Assembly (NCBI GenBank): GCA_021904315.1
Contig: CM038911.1
Location: 24,215,390 to 24,279,389 of the forward strand
Direction of reading: 5' to 3'
From: Sphagnum magellanicum
Lineage: Eukaryota > Streptophyta > Sphagnopsida > Sphagnales > Sphagnaceae
Length of the DNA stretch: 64,000 nucleotides
Shown piece by piece: positions 47,111-59,023 of this stretch. Position 1 is the first letter of the stretch, and every line of letters begins with the position of its first letter. Under the pieces are notes generated by a model that was not told the DNA's origin, did no database searches, and saw only the letters and a program-made list of their open reading frames with translations. A program made the translations under genes and the position numbers.

Positions 47111-50100
47111 AATCCTACTTTGATACCAAATCCTATTTTCAAATATCAAAGTAGAATTTGGTAACTTGCAACTGGGATAATGAACATCAATAATGAGGCA
47201 AAAAAAAACTAGAGACTTGGAAGTGTAAAACCAAGGCAAAAATGGAGGTACATATGATAGCAAAACAAGCCACCAAAGATGGAACTAGTTTTGTCATTCT
47301 CTTAATGTCAAATGAAAAGGATGATGTTGATATAGGAGAAGGAACATATTAATGGGTGCAAACGAGATAATATGAGTCGCATTCACTTGCTTTTTGACTA
47401 TTTTTGGGAAATATTTTAAAAATATTTTTGAAATATTCTTGAAAAAGTTTTCAAAAAAATCTTTTAAATTTTTTTTCATATTATTTTATTAAGGTTTATG
47501 TTAAAAATTTGGCAAAAATTATCATTTTCAAAAAAATTTAATCCATTTACAAGTCTTTTTATTGTTAAAAAACAAGCATTACAATGCTTAATGAGTTTTT
47601 TTGTTATTTTTTTACTCAATGGATTAATTTCAAATTAGTTCACATGTTCCCATGACAAATTTAAAATATAATTATATAAAAAAAATTACAATTTCAACAT
47701 CAAATTAAATTACGACTTTAAAATTTGAAAAAGTTAAGTGAGCATTACATTTGTTATGATACGTGTTATTGTGATTACAAGTTAAGTTACCCCCATCAAG
47801 TCAAATCCAAATAGTGTGAAGAAGGCTTCACATAAAACCAAGGGAAAAACCAAGGCCAATGAACCACTAGCTTCATGTTCCACCTCAAGCTCACATTCAA
47901 GCAAGGAAAATGGGCCAAGTGGGTCAACCAAAAAGGTGGAAGACAAGGATGGGGTTTCACATAAGAAATGCCACAAAAAGAAAAAGTGAAAACCTTTGAA
48001 ACATGTTGACAAAGGAGAAGGCCTTTGAGAAGTGGGGAAGTGGCAGAAGAAGTTGAAACTTTTTGTCAAAGAAAGGGCCAATTATCGAGCCATGGCAAAC
48101 CCAATAACATGTTGAAAATTGTGAATGTTTTGTAAGCAATGTTGCTCATCAAATCAAAGCTTGCTTAAGGCCTTGATGGAACCAAAAAAACCTTAGGCCA
48201 TAAAAGCATCCAAAGGGAATGCCTTTGCCAAAGCTATCTAAACCCAAGGCCCCAATTTTTTCATGGGAAAAAATACAAATATTAAGGGGTTATGATAATG
48301 GGGTTTCTAAATGGAGGCCTATTTTTAAACACAAGTCATTGTAGACAACGTAGGTTAGTTCTAAATGGTTCAATCCTTATTTTGTGACCATGCGATGGAA
48401 TGTTGGACAATGAAAAAGGACATTGAATTGGATTTACTAGGGAAGTTATTTTGAAATGATTTCAAAATCAAGTTGAATGAAAAATTCACCCCACACAACT
48501 AGATCTTGAAAAAATGGGCAAAAATTGTTGAATTTGCATGAAGGGGAAGGATTTGATGCATTAGTGCACCGTGTCCAAGCTTTCATTGCATTATTGAGCC
48601 TTGTCCCAATGAAGGAAATTTATGCTTGCAAGGTGACTTTTCTTCATGACTCAAGCAACCTTGGGCTTACAAGTTAATTCTTCAAAGAAGTGAAGTCCTA
48701 AACCCTTGTTAAGAAATGATGAAAATGGTGTATGGAAGATGACTTCACTTTTTGCAAAAATGGTGATGGCCAAAGTGGCCATCCCAAAAGTGAAAGTTCT
48801 TAGGCCTAAGGTGGATTTAAAAGGGACAAGAAGAGAAAGTGGGAAAAACTTCCTCACAAACATAAAGAGTTTCAAGAAAAAAATAATCTAAAAAAAGTTG
48901 AGCAAGATGAAATGCTTCAACTATGGGTAGTTGGGTCACATGATAAAAGATTACCCCAAACCCATTAAGGTAAGGCAAATTTGCAAGAATATGGTTTTGT
49001 CATTAACATAAATGTGGCCAAATTGGAGCCAAACTTAATTTCACTTACATGTAAAGTGGGAACTAACATGGTTTTCTATTTATTAGATTTAGGAGCCACA
49101 CAATCATTTTAAAAACCAAGTGTGGTTGAACAATTAGGATGAATTGTGACAAAGTGACTAAATCCATCCATGTGCAATTAACACAAAGTGATGTGAAGCT
49201 ATCCATGTTGGGGGCAAAATGAGAGTGTGCTAAAGTTCAATTCAAAGATAAGTTCTTCATTGTGCGTGTTGGACAATTTCAAGGCCATCCTAGGCAACAC
49301 CTTTTTGGACTTTTACAAAGTTGACATTTTGAGATGCAACTCTAATTTTAAGTCATAATTAGATTAGTAAACAAGTTAGTTAACTTAGATTTTGAGTATT
49401 AAGCTAGTTTAGATTTAATGGATATCCATTTAAACTTTTTACAAAAATTGCAAGAAATTAATAAAGAAAATAATAATGTAAATTAATGAGTTTGATGTTA
49501 ACATAAAAGCCAAAAGGGTTAACCCATGGCCAAGTTGTATTTCAAAAATGCTTAATGAATCTTTGGATGTTTTAATAGACAAATTTTCTTATCAATTACT
49601 TTCTTATCATGTCAATTTGAATCACAAATATGAGGTTGTGCTAGGGTTGGCATTGCTTTCTAAAGCTTTTTATAAGTTCAATAAAAAAGAATTTGAAAAA
49701 TCAAAAGTCAAATAAATGATCTAATGGAAAAATGTTACATTAGGTTGAGTAAGTGGGTGAAAATCCTTTAAGGTGTACCACATAGGACAAGAAGGGCATA
49801 ATCTTTACTATAGTCCTTTTTTATTTGCATAAAAAATAATGAATCAAAAGTTGTCAAATATTTTAGAAGGACCATATTTTAAACCACTACAATTTTAGAT
49901 TTCATCATGATCCTCCATATATTGTGTCTTTACATGGTTAAAAAGCTTGACTAGATAAAAAAAACAAAAAAGGGTAATGTTGTGACAAGATTTTAGTACA
50001 CCTTAAAAAATTTGGACCCAAGTTGCCTTATGGAGTTTCAATTCTATTTGTGGACAAAAAAATGGTAAATTGTACATGCACATTACCTATTGTAGCTTGA

Positions 50101-51156
50101 ACAAAATTGCTATAAAGAATAATTACCACTTGCCTTGAGTTGATGACTTATTTGATCATTTAAATAAGGCTTGTTACTTTAGTCAAATGGACTTGAAGTT
50201 GGGTTATTATCAAATTTGCATTATGGATTCAAATGTTGAAAACATGGCCATGAGGATTAGGTATGGTTTTTATGAATTCTTGGTCATGTTGTTTAAATTA
50301 TGTAATATGCCCTTAACTTTTATCATTCTCATCAACTTGATTTTTCATGATAAGTTACATGAGTTCATCATCATTTATGTTTATGACATTTTAGTTTTTT
50401 TTTGTTGGTAGAAGAACATACCTAACATTTGGAGTATGTCTTATAAAAAATTCAAGATAATAAGTTTTATGTTAACTAAATGAAAAGTGAATTTACAAGG
50501 CTAAAAATGGACTTTTTGGGACATGCCTTCTTTCAAGAAAACGCAAGGCCTAATTTGAAAAAAATCCAAGTCCTTACAAAATGATAAACCTTGGCCATTA
50601 TAAGAATTATAAAGATTGGCTAACTATTATAAGAAGTTTATAAAGGAATTTTTGACATTGGCAAACTATTCACAAACCTCTTCAAGGAGGAGTTGTCATT
50701 TGGTTGGCAAAGAGAATAGCAGAAGATGTTTGATGAGTTAAAGTAAAGACTTTTATCGATTCATGTGTTGTTTTCAAAAATTTCCAAATTATTTGAAGTG
50801 CAGACCAAAACAAGTGGATTTCCAATTGGAATTGTTTTGATGCAAAACAAGCATCCTATCACATTTGAAAACAAGAAGTTAGCAAAGGCCCAATTAAGAT
50901 GGCCAACTCATAATAAACAATTGTTTGTGGTAATAAGTTGTTTTAAAACATGGTAGCATCATTTAAGATTGCAAAAAACGAAGGTTTTCAAGGATAATAT
51001 GTCTTTTAGATATTTTCAAATGCAACCAAAGGCCATTGTAAGACATTTATTTCTGCATGACACCTTGGCAATCATGGACATAGGTTAAATCATCCATAAG
51101 TCAAATAAAAATAGTGTTGTGCTCAATGTGTTAAGTTGAAGCTTGAAGAATACCAA

Positions 51157-53447
51157 CACTATGAGATATTGCATTTGTCAAAACCACATTGCCTTGCAAA
51201 TAATGCTCAAAAAACAACTCATATATAATTATTATGCAATTGTCCTTGGGTATTACATCAATTGTGTAATTATCCCCTTGGAAATATGGGGAATTAATAA
51301 ATAAATTACCACATTAGAAAATCAATTAGTTGTATTATAGTTGCAAGTTAATTGAGAACGGGTTTTTTATACAATAATTTATACACATTGTACATACATT
51401 CATAATAAACCATGTTTGATTTTTTTAGGAGTTGCACTATAATTACATGTGACAAATATTTTAAAATTGTTATAAATGTGCTTTAACATAACAATTATGT
51501 TGTAATTAGTGATGTACATACATGCAATCACGCCATGTGTTTGCATTTCCATCACCCATTATGGGATACATTTGCAACTAATTTTTTACTGTGATTTCTA
51601 TTGATACAACTAATAGGGCCACTAATGCAGCACTATTGAATTACTAATGTTCAATTATGTTGTGATTATTGTGCAATAATTTATAATTTAATAAGGATAT
51701 AAAGTCACACATAATATTTTACAAAACATTATTGTTCCAATAATTTTATTATAAATATTAATTTCGTTTAGTACATTTAATTATTATGAATTTATGAATT
51801 ATATTAAATAATTGACTATTAATCTAAATAAATAAGTTTAATTCATATAAATAATTTTGAATTTGAATAACTAATTAAATTGAATAATATGGATGTATAA
51901 GAACAATAATGAATCAATCAGTAATTATTTAAATTCATTAACTAACTAATTATCTTGACACATGTAATTAATTTAAATTTGAAAATTAAAAAATGTGTAT
52001 ATTATATTAAAAATTCAATTTAGGTGTACATATGGGTACCTATTTATACATACTTTGATGATTTTTACCCAAATTCATATTTATTTTTTAATGTTTAGTA
52101 ATAAGTTTTTTTTCAATAAATTATTATTTATTATTCATTAATTAATATGAAATTTACTTAATTGTTATGAAGTAATTACTTAAAATAAATAATTAACCAT
52201 TAATATAAATTATAAATCAATCTAATTCAAATAATAAATTTTCTAGTTAATTCAAATAAATAATAATAATTTTTAAATTCAGATAATAAATGATTAATTA
52301 TATGAATTTAACTAATTAATCATCTGAAAATAAATGATCTAAAATCAAATAATTAACTACTTGAAGTAGTAAACTAACAAATTAGATGAATTAAACTGAT
52401 TATTTCAAATAATTATTTATTTATTTAATTACAATAATTAATTATTGGATACTAATAATCTAAATTTATTAACTAAATAATTATTTGAATTAAATTTATT
52501 AATGTAAATACCTAGTTCACTAGCTAATTTATTCAAATAATCGATCCAAATAATTAATTATCAGATATTTAGCTCAAAAATTTATTTTTTAGATAATTAT
52601 TTAGAATAAAATCAGATAAATTATTTTGATAATTAATTATCTAAAATAAATTAAATAAATTAAATAATATTTTAGATAATTAAATATTAAGTAATTATTT
52701 CACATATATAAGTATTAGATAATTATTAATTTAATTATTCAACTTACATAATGAAAAACATAAAACATGTGGGGAAATCTTTCTATAGTTTGAACTTTAA
52801 AACCAAAAGACTACTAAAATATTTAACCTATATGCATTATCTTTGAATCCCATGTAACAAACTATATTTAAAAAGTTTATTTTCTTGTGTTCTCACATTA
52901 AACTATATGTGCCATTTTGGGATGAACTTTAAAAAGTTTAACCCTAAAGGGAAAACATAAAATAAAATAAAAATATTTACATAATTATTTTTTAATTCAC
53001 TTAATTTTGTATTTTCTTACCTACTTGCTTACCTACATAAGTAAGTAGGTTTTATTTTTCTAGCTACCTATGTAGGTAGGTAGATGGGTATGTATGTAAT
53101 GTAAGTATGTAGGTTTTAAGACCTACCAACCTACCTACCTATAGTTTTGTATCGACCTAGTTAGTTATTAAAATAGATATTCATTTCAATTTCAAAATTC
53201 AATTAATATGCAATATGTCAATTATTTAGTGTGCCACATGTCAAAGTTTAATGGATGGATGAAAATTAGTAACGTTAACATGATGTTATGGCTGTAGTTG
53301 TAATGGAGTTGCATAGTATTTGAAAATGAGTTGTTTTGATAAAGTTATAATTGACTTGCACTGTATAGATGGTGAGTTGCAAATGGTCATTGCAACTCAA
53401 AAATTAAATTGCAAGGTTAGTTGCAAAACACCCCTTTTTTTCAGAGT
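51157..53447. mobile_element. CACTA element 3, nested in the gypsy fossil
   Basis: Left end CACTATGAGATATTGC; right end read inward CACTCTGAAAAAAAGG (CACT-TGA-A shared). CAA is duplicated at 51154-51156 and 53448-53450. The right flank is dense in AGTTGCAA and TTGCAACT words; an AGGTAGG / CCTACC patch lies at 53020-53150; the core is very AT-rich and codes nothing. 2,291 bp, non-autonomous. Being nested, it is younger than the gypsy insertion. Confidence 0.85.
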
Positions 53448-55687
53448 GCAAGGGGAGATGCTTTAAAGGATTACCCAAACATTTCGTGCCATTTTCATAG
53501 GTAAAAATCATTTTGAACACAAGTATGTGAATGAATGTTTAATACAACATTACTTTGTGGAGTTTTGTAACAAGAAGAAAATGAAAAATATCATCCTTTT
53601 AGATGGGTTGTTTAGATGGAACCAATCACGTGTTTATGTTAGAAAGAAAGTTGCACACGAAAGTCATGCAAGAAGTGCATGATGTGCCAAAGGCAAAATG
53701 CCATGGAGAAAGTACAACACAAACGATTTTAAGTAAAAGCTTTTATTGGCCCAAAATGAAAAAATACATAGAATATTATGTGCACATTTGTGTCAAATGC
53801 CAAAACACCAAATTGATGAACAAAAATAAGTATGGGTTATATAAGGCCCTACCATTTTGATTGATCCATATATGAGAGAATTTTAATGGACTTTATGAAA
53901 TGCCTTTCAAAGTGGCAAGAAGAGATGCCATCTTGGTGGTGGTAGACAAATTTCCCAAACTGGTCAAGTTTGAACCAATTAAAACCATAATCACAACAAC
54001 GAACACAACAATGTTATTTATTGATATGTGGGTAAGGGAGAATGGCATGTTGAAAGGTCACAATAAGTGACCATGATAGAAAATTCACATAGGAAGTTTG
54101 GACTCTTTTTATGACAAAGGATATAATTAAATTAAATTTAGCACAACTTTTCATCTATAAACTAATGGACAAATTGAAAAGGTCAATAGGATATTAAACT
54201 CGTTTCTCCAAAACTATGTAGGCACCAATTATAATGGTTGGAGAGACCATTTGGGTTTAGCAAAGTTTTGTTAGAACTCCATGAAACATTTTCCCATGGG
54301 GGTAAATCCTTTTGAATTGGCATTGGGAATTGAAGATTTAGTCATCCCAAAGACAAGAGGAGAATGTAGGGAGGGAGGCAAAAATGTCGAGGAAATGGCT
54401 AGAAAGTTTGAACGGATGAACACAAAAGCAAAAAAACTTTTGGTAAAAACATAAACAAGTTAAATGAGAAACAAGACAATAAGATTTGGAAACATATTTG
54501 AATTCAAGGTTGGGAACCTCGTATGGTTGAATATTTGAGACTTTAAAACACTTGAAGCTCTCACAAGTTGTTTCATAATGAAATGTGTAGGGCTATAAAA
54601 GGTGGTCTACAAGTTACACCTAAACGTTTACACCTTGTTGTTGCCAATAATGTTTGTGATGCATCTCACCTTCAATGTGTCTAAATTGAAGTGATTTCAC
54701 AAATACAAGAAAAAGAAAAATAGAAAACAAGTTTATTGCTTGGGATTTGACATCATTGAACATAGGTTCACAAGTAAAGTTGAATGCATCTTGGGTGCAA
54801 AACAAACTAGATGTTTGGGCAAACAATATCTTATAAAGTGGAATGCCACCAAAAGGAAGCACAATGGATGAAGTTGGGTCATTTAAACTATCTACTTGAA
54901 ATGGTGGAAAAGTTTGAGTTGAAGAAAGGGTATGAAGTGGAATGAAAGAAAACACACAATAAGCAAAACATGTGTCAAGGCCCAAATTCAACTAAATGTT
55001 GATAGGGACATGTACATCAACCTTTAAAAGTGAGGGTGAGCTTGAAAACCTTCAAGTTTTAAACTAAACAAGGATGCACAAAGTCCATAGAAGTTGAAAG
55101 GTTAAGTTGTGGGAGAAGTTATTTCATCATGGAAAGATGAAATGGAAGGTTGAAGTGAGATGATAATAACCAATGGAAATGGACCTTGGAAGTTGAACTC
55201 TAAGGAAAAGTTCTTGAAAGGTTGATAAGGTGAGATCAAGGTAGTGACAATTGTGAATTAAGTGGCATCCCTCTAAAGTAAGAGCTATACTTGTGGGGGC
55301 AAAGGTTCCAATGCATGGAGTCATGAGCCATTTCCTTTAAGGTAAAAAAGGTTTGAATTGTAAAAGCATGACTTAGCATTATCATTGGTTTCTTAAACAT
55401 CTTCCTCCTAGTGTGATGGTTGGGGTTGTTGAAGTGAAACCTAGACATGGATTCAAAAGAAAAAAACCCTCATGTAGGTCAAAGAGCCCAAGAGAGGGAA
55501 TGACACCAAGGGGTGTGGGAAGCCATCATGAATGATGATGTAAATTGGCACAAATGATGTTTAAAATTCGTCTCATGATGATTTTAAAGGACAACACAAA
55601 CAATTTACCAAAGTTGAGAAATAATTAATTTTGAAGTGGCTTGTGGTAGGTGATTGATTAGTGGGAACTTGTCATGAGGGGGCAAAA

Positions 55688-56250
55688 TGTTGGAAATCTC
55701 AACAAGGACATTGACCTCCTTAGGGTGGAGGTGAATGACATGCCTTTTTGTGTGAGTTGAACTTGCACAAGGTAGGCATTGTGGTAGGACCAACGTGGTG
55801 GGGGCATTGTAGTTGCATGGGTGGTTAAGCCAAATTAGTGGACTAAGGTTTAATTTCCCAATTCGCTTTGTGGTTTGAGCTAAAGGGTTTTGAAATTGGG
55901 ACTTGGGGCAAGCTTGGCTTCTTTCAAGACAAACAAAAGTTTGTTCTTGGGGCAACATAGTGTTGTCCCAAGTCAACATTTGGTGTCACCTTGAATCACC
56001 CTTTGGGGCATCTTAGTGATGTCCCTTGAGATAACATTTCAATGTTGTCCTCCAACATTTCCCTTTGGGACAACTTAAGTGTTCTCCTAGGAAAATTTAA
56101 TGTGTCTTAATACATGTACATCACTTGGCGTTATTCCTTGGGAACCCGAATGATTTAAAATCATCTCAAGAACGGTTTCGTGCGAAAGTTACACTTAAAT
56201 TAAATCTTAATGAATCTAAACTTAGTGAATCAAGTTTGGATTGAGATTGG
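55688..56250 (+). repeat. Right LTR of the gypsy fossil, end uncertain
   Basis: Starts TGTTGGAAATCTC after a purine tract. The first 250 bases or so align with the left LTR; downstream of that GGGGCAACATAGTGTTGTCC-like sequence repeats imperfectly (about 55935-56090). I could not find a closing CA with a matching 5-bp duplication, so the end is approximate. Confidence 0.65.
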
Positions 56251-56350
56251 AAGACTCTGACTAACTCTACATTTTGTGGGATTCTTAGATGTAGTTAAAA
56301 GTTAATGGCAAGGAAGTGCTTAAAAACTTGGGAAAATAAAAACATCAATG

Positions 56351-58638
56351 CCAAATCAAAGGGGCATTTTAGGGGGGGATGGGGGGGGGGGTGGAGGAAA
56401 GCTTGTGTGAGGAGCCCATGGTGGGTTGAATCTATTATTGGTCATGAGCGTTTAATGCTTTAAAAAAACATTGTGATGTTGTCACACTAATGATCATCCA
56501 CAAGGTGATTTATCCATGTTTGGCTATAGATTGGCTATGAAAGTAGAACTTTATTAAAATCCTTTTTCATCTTGGCTACTTTTTTGAACAATGTGTAAAA
56601 AACATGACGAACTTTTTTTCTTTTAATTCAGTTTTCAGTGATTTTTTTTGGGAAAAAGGGAATATTCAATGAAATATATAGTTTTGGAAATAATATCAAT
56701 GGAAAAAATTCACCACAAAAAAAATGAAAGGGAAAAAGTGAACACTAGATCTCATGCCATCTAGTTAGCATGCCCTGGTTTGGATTTGAATATGCAAATA
56801 CTACAAAATTGTACCATGGCTTTGGATACCTTGAACTTACCTGCAAGGTTGAAAGTGTGAACAAGGGAATATTGGGAATTCCATAAATCCAAAATTGTGT
56901 ATTAATGTTCAAGGTTGCGAATCTGAGGTGCATTTATGGTATCACCGATAAAAGTCCATTAAAGTAGGATATAAATGAATTCTCCGGTGTCAGAGGAAGC
57001 TCAGATGATTTAGATGTGACCAATAGTGAAGAGTAGAAACATGAATTGACATATTGGCAAGCAGATGCTCTTAACACCTCCCTTCAAAACTCTTGGTCTA
57101 CAAGAAAAGAACAGGCTCATCCTCTAAATTACTTATTACTTACAGCCTGGCAGAGGAGCCGGCAGCCTCATCACGCCAAGGAGCTCAAGCCAACTACTAT
57201 GAGGTGTAAAATGACAAGTTTGTGTACAAACCCCGCCTAATCTCTCACTTCACAGACACAGCATATGTAATTCCTAAGGACCGAAACATCCCCAGAAACC
57301 CACCCCATATTCTTGATCATCAATGCAGAGAAACCAACAACCGACATTTCTAGGTTGCCCCATCTAGCTGCCTTATTCCCACTCCTAACAGCACCTTCTG
57401 GACAATATGAATCCTTCACCAGGTCACCATAGTTCTGAGCTTGTCATGTTTAGTCTGATCTTTGAAAGGGCAGAGTGAATAAGAAGGGCTCCTAAAGAAA
57501 CAAATGGACTGAAATTCTCCCCAACCATTGTTGTACTCGAGTTGCTTTTAAACTGATGTTTGCAACATCTCCAGTGCACACTGTCTGCGGCAGCCAACAA
57601 CATCAGATTCTTTTTGTAGATGGTATTGCACGCTTATCTGTGAAACTTTTGTGAATGTCGGATCTGCTGGCCACCACAGGACTCATGAGCACATGCCCAC
57701 AAATTTTCACTGATAACATTGCCATGAAGATACATGAAGGAGATTTATGCCACCACATAAAGTTTGTGATGTTTGCTTTGCTCCAGTCTTTTCCACATTT
57801 TGTTATCCTGCCCTACAGTGCCCACCTAATTTATAATTTGTTAAGTTCCTTTACATTTGATTTCCTGAAAAGAAATTGGAGGAGAATGCAAGGGTCAGGC
57901 TTTTGTGAAGGGGTTGTCAATCCCACTTTGATGTTCAAAGTTCAAATGTCCAAATCTGTTCAATACCTGTGGCGTTCAGGAATTGTACTATACAAGTTTG
58001 GAATTCGATTATACATTAAAGTTATACATGAAGTCCCATGTATTGGGCATGAGAAGAGCCAATTTTGTTTAAACTGAGAATCAAATGACAAAAGTGAGGA
58101 AAATGTTCAACACAGTGAAAAAACTGGGAATGAAACTGGTTTCTATTTTTAAATTGATCCAAAAAGGAGTTTGGTTCTCAATTTTACTGTTCACAAGGCA
58201 AAGTGTCCTACAAGTTTCCCTTTATGTGTTATCATAATTATTTCTAACAATTTTTACCCTGTCAGGATTATCTAAAACAATGAAATTCCTCAGTTTTCCT
58301 TTGTTTTTTCAGAATTTGGTGCACAATTTAGCCTTATGGTGCTCACTTTGATCGATGACTTTTTGGATAACCTCAGACTGCACTCAATGGGAAACTAAGG
58401 TCCAACTTGGCACCCAAATTGGTGTCCAATAGGTACACTTTACCATACCTTTATATGCCTTAAACTTCCAATAGACATATACCTAAATGGCCTAGACCTT
58501 GAAACTCTTCTTTGTTCAAACGTGCTCATTACTTTTTTACTGTTCAAAACATATTATTCTAGTACTTCCCGGATGTTCAGGAACTGGGATCCCAGTTCAT
58601 ATGATTTACAAGTACTGCACAGTGCATACTTAATCAGC
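56351..58638. other. Spacer, no gene recognised
   Basis: Begins with a G-rich patch (about 56369-56393). A 64-codon frame at 57046-57240 and a 140-codon plus frame at 57655-58077 are the best open stretches. The latter (MSDLLATTGLMSTCPQIFTD...) has no motif I know and no clear splice or codon signal; at this base composition such a length can arise by chance. Confidence 0.4.
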
Positions 58639-59023
58639 AGCCAGAGTGAACCAACAGCCACCAGTGCATCATCCATTAGAAGCCTGTTATGACTCACTGG
58701 TGGATGAACGCCACCTGAGTTCAGGTCAGTTTTCACCTTGGTAAACTATCCTGTATTAGCTAGAGATAGGGCCTGTAGGTAGGTAACATGGAATATAGGT
58801 GGCTACATCCATGACTAGGTATGAAAATATATGTAGATATCAGTAGTTAGTACATCTAGGTAAGGGCTATGGCATTGTAAATAGATACTTGGTAGATAGT
58901 GATAAGGAGTTAACAGAGGTAACCACCATAGTTAGATAGGGAACTAGAGGAACCACATGGAAAACTTGTTTCCTGCCCATCCACCATCCATCCCTCATGG
59001 TGTGCTGGTGGTTCACTCTGGCC
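58639..59023. mobile_element. Mutator-type MITE, copy 2 (385 bp)
   Basis: Starts AGCCAGAGTGAACCAACAG and ends GGTTCACTCTGGCC. Its first 130 bases match copy 1 (CATCCATTAGAAGCCTGTTA, GGTGGATGAAC, TTCACCTTGGTAAAC) and so do the last 50. Its length is also exactly 385 bp. The first base of the left end and part of the right end have decayed, and the 9-bp duplication is no longer clear. Confidence 0.85.

Larger units (their letters stand above)
46832..56350 (+). mobile_element. Ty3/gypsy LTR retrotransposon fossil
   Basis: Related TGTTGGAAA-starting LTR sequences lie at 46832 and 55688, the second preceded by a purine-rich tract (GAGGGGGCAAAA) fitting a polypurine primer. Between them, in gypsy order: gag-like sequence and a CCHC-type knuckle region (about 47800-48960), aspartic protease (about 49030-49330), reverse transcriptase (about 49960-50500, DLKLGYYQI), RNase H (about 50760-51000), integrase zinc-binding part (53603-53860) and core (to about 54400). 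A CACTA element splits it between RNase H and integrase. About 1.1 kb of spacer precedes the right LTR. It is broken in many places, well over ten, and the LTRs are strongly diverged, so it is old. The right border is uncertain. Confidence 0.85.

Noticed and set aside
54620-55980. Minus-strand frames (up to 124 codons) between integrase and the right LTR of the gypsy fossil
   Set aside because: No recognisable envelope or other domain; they lie in the element's 3' spacer and LTR and probably reflect composition.
57655-58077. 140-codon plus frame as a gene
   Set aside because: No domain, no splice support and no codon bias visible; kept only as a note in the spacer entry.
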